Assembly (NCBI RefSeq): GCF_030811115.1
Contig: NZ_JAUSQK010000001.1
Span: 1,240,001-1,304,000 of the forward strand
Source of the DNA: Olsenella profusa DSM 13989
GTDB lineage: Bacteria > Actinomycetota > Coriobacteriia > Coriobacteriales > Atopobiaceae
Direction: 5' to 3'
DNA: 64,000 nucleotides
Below the pieces are notes generated by a model that searched no databases, had not been told where the DNA came from, and saw only the letters and a program-made list of their open reading frames with translations. Positions 61,109 through 64,000 of the stretch are shown here, one piece after another. Each line of letters starts with the position of its first letter. Positions within the stretch are counted from its first letter, which is position 1. The position numbers were made by a program, and so were the translations under genes.

Positions 61109-61893
61109 GCCTCCTCTGTGCTGACGCGGGAGATCTGGCTCATGGCGACGCGTGCCGCCTCATCCGGGTCGTCCGTCACGTGAACGAGCTCGATGTCCGC
61201 CTGTGAGATGGTCCCGCGCGCGGCCATGGTGCCGTGCATCCACCCCAGGAGACCCCGCCAGTAGTCCCTGCCGAACAGCACGATGGGCATGGGTGCCGTC
61301 CTGTGCGTCTGCACGAGTGTAAGCAGCTCGAACGTCTCGTCCATGGTGCCAAAGCCACCGGGGAACACCACGGCGCCCTGCGAGTACTTGACGAACATGG
61401 TCTTGCGCACGAAGAAGTAGCGAAAGTTCATGCCCAGGTTGACCCAGCGGTTGACGGCCTCCTCGCAGGGCAGCTCGATGGCGAGTCCCACCGAGGTGCC
61501 GCCGCGTTCGGCGGCACCTCGGTTGGCCGCCTCCATGATGCCGGGACCGCCGCCTGTGATGACGGCGATGTCGTTGTCTGCAATGAGATTGGCGCAGCGG
61601 CGCGCGGCCCGATAGGTTGGGTCATCCGCCTGGGTCCGCGCCGACCCATAGATGGAGACGGCAGGTCCCAGCTGGGCCAGCGCATCGAATCCGTCCACAA
61701 ACTCCGACTGTATGCGCAGCACGCGCCATGGATCCTCATGGAGCCACCCCATGTCGTCCCCAGAGCGCAGGATGTTCTGGTGCCCGGCGCCCTCTGGAAT
61801 CATCTTTCCGCGCATGACCACGGAGCCGCTATGGAACGTTGGGCCTAGCGGCTGCTCGCTTGTGTTGCTGGCTTGCTCGTCCTCGTCACTCAT
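61105..61893 (-). CDS. LOG-family (TIGR00730) nucleotide phosphoribohydrolase-like protein
   Basis: 262 residues. The family signature PGGFGTMDETFELL lies near residue 170, and GGGPGIMEAANRGA earlier supplies the nucleotide-binding turn. LOG proteins release a base from a nucleoside 5'-monophosphate. The N-terminal 70 residues, acidic and Ser/Thr-rich, extend beyond the core. GGGAGGACG precedes ATG 61893. First gene of a two-gene operon with the HAD phosphatase, divergent from hcp. Confidence 0.9.
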   Translation of the reverse strand: MSDEDEQASNTSEQPLGPTFHSGSVVMRGKMIPEGAGHQNILRSGDDMGWLHEDPWRVLRIQSEFVDGFDALAQLGPAVSIYGSARTQADDPTYRAARRCANLIADNDIAVITGGGPGIMEAANRGAAERGGTSVGLAIELPCEEAVNRWVNLGMNFRYFFVRKTMFVKYSQGAVVFPGGFGTMDETFELLTLVQTHRTAPMPIVLFGRDYWRGLLGWMHGTMAARGTISQADIELVHVTDDPDEAARVAMSQISRVSTEEA

Positions 61894-61942
61894 TTCTCGT
61901 CCTCCCGTGTGCCGGTGCGGCTCATAGTCTAGAGCCCCTCCC

Positions 61943-62029
61943 AAAGTGCACACACAACGCATTGTTACACCATCGTGCATACATGCCAACAGGGCAAACG
62001 TGACGCGTGGCACATTGCGTGTGCACTTT
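61943..62029. promoter_or_regulatory. Inverted repeats between LOG gene and hcp
   Basis: AAAGTGCACAC (61943-61953) and GTGTGCACTTT (62019-62029) are perfect inverted copies 65 bp apart in the divergent promoter gap. They could be paired operators for one regulator, possibly with DNA looping. The regulator is not identified. Confidence 0.45.
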
Positions 62030-62155
62030 GTGCGGCGACCCCACATATGGGCTTCCCATTATGTTGCAAATGCGACGTATGGGAGGCCCACGCGCTGGCA
62101 TGATGGGCAGACCATACGGCGCAAGGGGATGTCGCGCCAGGAGAGGAGCATGATC

Positions 62156-63748
62156 ATGGACCAGAAGATGTTCTGCTACCAGTGTGAGCAGACCGCGCGG
62201 GGCGTTGCCTGCACGGGGAACGCCGGCGTCTGCGGCAAGCCCTTTGACGTGGCACTCGACCAGGACGAGCTGACGGGCGCCCTCGTTGGCCTGGCGCGCA
62301 CCTGCCTTGCCGCAGGCACGCGGAGTTCCCACGCGGACGAGCTCGTGATACGCGGGCTCTTCACCTGCATCACCAACGTCAACTTCTCGCGCGAGGCCGT
62401 GCGCGCCCTCACCGACGAGCTCCGTGCCGAGAAGGAACGCCTCGCCGCCCGGGCGGGCATCGACCCCGTCGAGGACCTGCTCCTTGGCCAGGTGTGGGCC
62501 GATGACGAGAACACGCGCTCACTCAAGTCGCTCGTCCTCTTTGGCCTGCGGGGCGCGGCGGCCTACGCCTACCACGCCCGCATGCTGGGCAGCGTGAGCG
62601 ACGAGGCGCAGCAGACCTTCGTGCGGGCCCTTGCGGCGCTCGCCACCGAGAGCGACGGTGCCGCCCTGCTCGACCTCGCCCTCGAGGTGGGCAAGCTCTC
62701 CCACGACGTGATGGGCCTGCTCGATGCCGCCAACACCGGGGCCTATGGCAACCCCGAGCCCACGGAGGTCTCGCTCAAGGTCGAGAGGGGCCCCTTCGTC
62801 GTCATCTCCGGCCACGACCTGCGCGACCTCAAGCTCCTGCTCGAGCAGACCGAGGGCACGGGCGTGAGCGTCTACACCCATGGCGAGATGCTCCCTGCCA
62901 ACGCCTACCCCGGGCTCAAGAGGTACCCTCAGCTCAAGGGCAACTTCGGCACCGCCTGGCAGAACCAGCAGAGGGAGTTTGCCAACGTTCCGGCGGCGTT
63001 CCTCTTCACCACCAACTGCCTCATGCCGCCCCGTCCCTCCTATGCGGACCGCGTCTTCACCACCGAGGTCGTCTCGTACCCCGAGCTGGTGCACGTCCCC
63101 CAGGCAGCCGACGGCACCAAGGACTTCACGCCGGTCATCGAGAAGGCCAGGGAGCTGGGTGGCTACGACCACGACGTACAGCTGACGGGCATCAATGGTG
63201 GCACCACCGTCACCACCGGCTTTGCGCATGGCACGGTGCTTTCCATCGCCGACAAGGTCATCGATGCCGTGAGGGCAGGCAAGATCAGGCACTTCTTCCT
63301 CGTGGGGGGCTGTGACGGCGCCAAGCCCGGTCGTACCTACTACACCGAGCTCGTGAAGCGGATTCCCGATGACTGCGTCGTGCTCACGCTCGCCTGTGGC
63401 AAGTACCGCTTCAACGACCTCGACCTGGGCGATATCGATGGCATCCCCCGCCTGCTCGACGTGGGTCAATGCAACGATGCCTATAGCGCCGTGGAGATCG
63501 CCCTCGCCCTGGCCAAGGCCTTTGACTGCAGCGTCAACGAGCTGCCGCTCTCGATCGTGCTCTCATGGTACGAGCAGAAGGCCGTGGCCGACCTGCTGGC
63601 CCTGCTGTACCTGGGCATCACGGACATCAAGCTGGGTCCCACGCTGCCTGCGTTCGTGAGTCCGGGCGTGCTTGGCACCCTGGTGGAGAAGTTCGGCCTG
63701 GCTCCCATTGCCACGCCGGAGGAGGACCTCGCCCAGATGCTCGCGTAG
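62156..63748 (+). CDS. hcp: Hydroxylamine reductase (hybrid-cluster protein)
   Basis: 530 residues. The N-terminal cubane motif reads MFCYQCEQT followed by ACTGNAGVCGK, with the Cys spacing of hybrid-cluster proteins. Cluster-ligand segments further on include SGHDLRDLKLLLEQ, LFTTNCLMPP, FFLVGGCDGAKPGRTYY and LTLACGKYRFN. The protein reduces hydroxylamine in vitro and is linked to NO detoxification and nitrosative stress in anaerobes. ATG 62156 is preferred to 62150 because GGAGAGGAG is then seven bases away. Divergent from the LOG gene with a palindromic pair in between. Confidence 0.95.
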   Translation: MDQKMFCYQCEQTARGVACTGNAGVCGKPFDVALDQDELTGALVGLARTCLAAGTRSSHADELVIRGLFTCITNVNFSREAVRALTDELRAEKERLAARAGIDPVEDLLLGQVWADDENTRSLKSLVLFGLRGAAAYAYHARMLGSVSDEAQQTFVRALAALATESDGAALLDLALEVGKLSHDVMGLLDAANTGAYGNPEPTEVSLKVERGPFVVISGHDLRDLKLLLEQTEGTGVSVYTHGEMLPANAYPGLKRYPQLKGNFGTAWQNQQREFANVPAAFLFTTNCLMPPRPSYADRVFTTEVVSYPELVHVPQAADGTKDFTPVIEKARELGGYDHDVQLTGINGGTTVTTGFAHGTVLSIADKVIDAVRAGKIRHFFLVGGCDGAKPGRTYYTELVKRIPDDCVVLTLACGKYRFNDLDLGDIDGIPRLLDVGQCNDAYSAVEIALALAKAFDCSVNELPLSIVLSWYEQKAVADLLALLYLGITDIKLGPTLPAFVSPGVLGTLVEKFGLAPIATPEEDLAQMLA

Positions 63749-63784
63749 CAATCGGGTCGAGTAGGCAGACAGGGACAGGCGCCC

Positions 63785-63825
63785 GGGAGGCGGCCCATTG
63801 CGCTCGCGAGGATGGGGCGCCTCCC
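63785..63825 (+). terminator. Hairpin downstream of hcp
   Basis: GGGAGGCGGCCCAT pairs with ATGGGGCGCCTCCC, 13 of 14 positions, around a 13-base loop, 36 bases after the stop. The T-run is poor, so termination efficiency is uncertain. Confidence 0.5.
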
Positions 63826-63877
63826 TCAAATGCGCGCACGCTGCCGTGTCACGAGGCGCGGGGCAGGTGGAGGAGCA

Positions 63878-64000
63878 TCACCGGCGGCAGGCGCCCTCCG
63901 GCACCCAGGCGGCGTCCGTTGCCACGATGACGTTGTTGTCCTCACAGGTGGGGCTATCGGGACTGCAGGGAATCACCCATACGTGGGCAAAGGCGGTCTC
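63878..64000 (-). CDS. Hypothetical protein, N-terminus beyond window edge
   Basis: The last 40 codons of a reverse-strand gene. They read ETAFAHVWVIPCSPDSPTCE and then DNNVIVATDAAWVPEGACRR before a TGA. Three Cys residues and an open frame to the window edge suggest a real, possibly exported or disulfide-containing, protein. No family can be named from this fragment. Confidence 0.5.
   Translation of the reverse strand, partial: ETAFAHVWVIPCSPDSPTCEDNNVIVATDAAWVPEGACRR

Overview
The window is GC-rich DNA from a strictly anaerobic actinobacterium. The best fit is class Coriobacteriia, probably an Olsenella/Atopobiaceae-like gut or oral organism. This rests on gene content, not on a marker gene: a hybrid-cluster protein (hcp), a [FeFe]-hydrogenase-type protein, a glycyl-radical enzyme with its activase, an old-yellow-enzyme/enoate-reductase protein, a complete dlt operon and lactose-family PTS genes. 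No rRNA, tRNA or CRISPR array was recognised.

Layout. 1-4.6 kb: GH25 lysozyme (cut by the window edge), fumarase FumC, an OhrR-type MarR regulator with a glutathione-peroxidase-like protein, and a small membrane protein. 4.8-10 kb: old-yellow-enzyme reductase, RpiB/LacAB-like protein, CtpE-like P-type ATPase. 10-13.2 kb: two genes resembling SngA and SngB of the anti-phage system Shango. 13.5-21 kb: GCS2-type glutamate-cysteine ligase, nitroreductase, and a divergent glycyl-radical module (YbiW-like enzyme, activase, DeoR regulator, FSA-type aldolase). 21-28 kb: an MDR oxidoreductase with an OpuC-type osmoprotectant transporter, then a MacB/FtsX-type ABC pair. 28.2-30 kb: remains of a peptide maturase/ABC locus. 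30.3-32.7 kb: an Lhr-like helicase resembling SngC, 17 kb from its expected partners. 32.7-35.5 kb: a decayed island with IS21 remnants. 35.5-41.3 kb: a lactococcin-972-like bacteriocin locus with an ABC exporter and a membrane regulator carrying two LuxR helix-turn-helices. 41.4-45.4 kb: an LXG-type toxin, its small partner and three tandem membrane paralogues that look like immunity proteins. 46-51.5 kb: a PTS operon with a PRD regulator and a MupG-family hydrolase. 51.9-58 kb: gpmA, an RF-1-domain protein and dltABCD plus a DltX-like peptide. 58-64 kb: hydrogenase-like protein, HAD phosphatase, LOG protein, hcp and an incomplete gene.

Two repeat families run through the intergenic spaces. 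Family 1 has nine copies, each a roughly 125-200 bp imperfect palindrome. Units that begin GTGGGTGC recur every 20-22 bp on one side and in inverted orientation on the other, around a central hairpin. Family 2 has three copies with GAGTCGTATGCAA-type ends and looks like a MITE. Neither family matches anything I recognise.

The most notable inference is that the separated Shango-like genes appear to be co-regulated. The promoters of sngA and sngC each have TATACT followed at almost the same distance by a LexA/SOS-type box (GAAC-AGGT-GTTC and GAAC-AGGT-GTAC). All functional names rest on reading motifs by eye. No database search was run.
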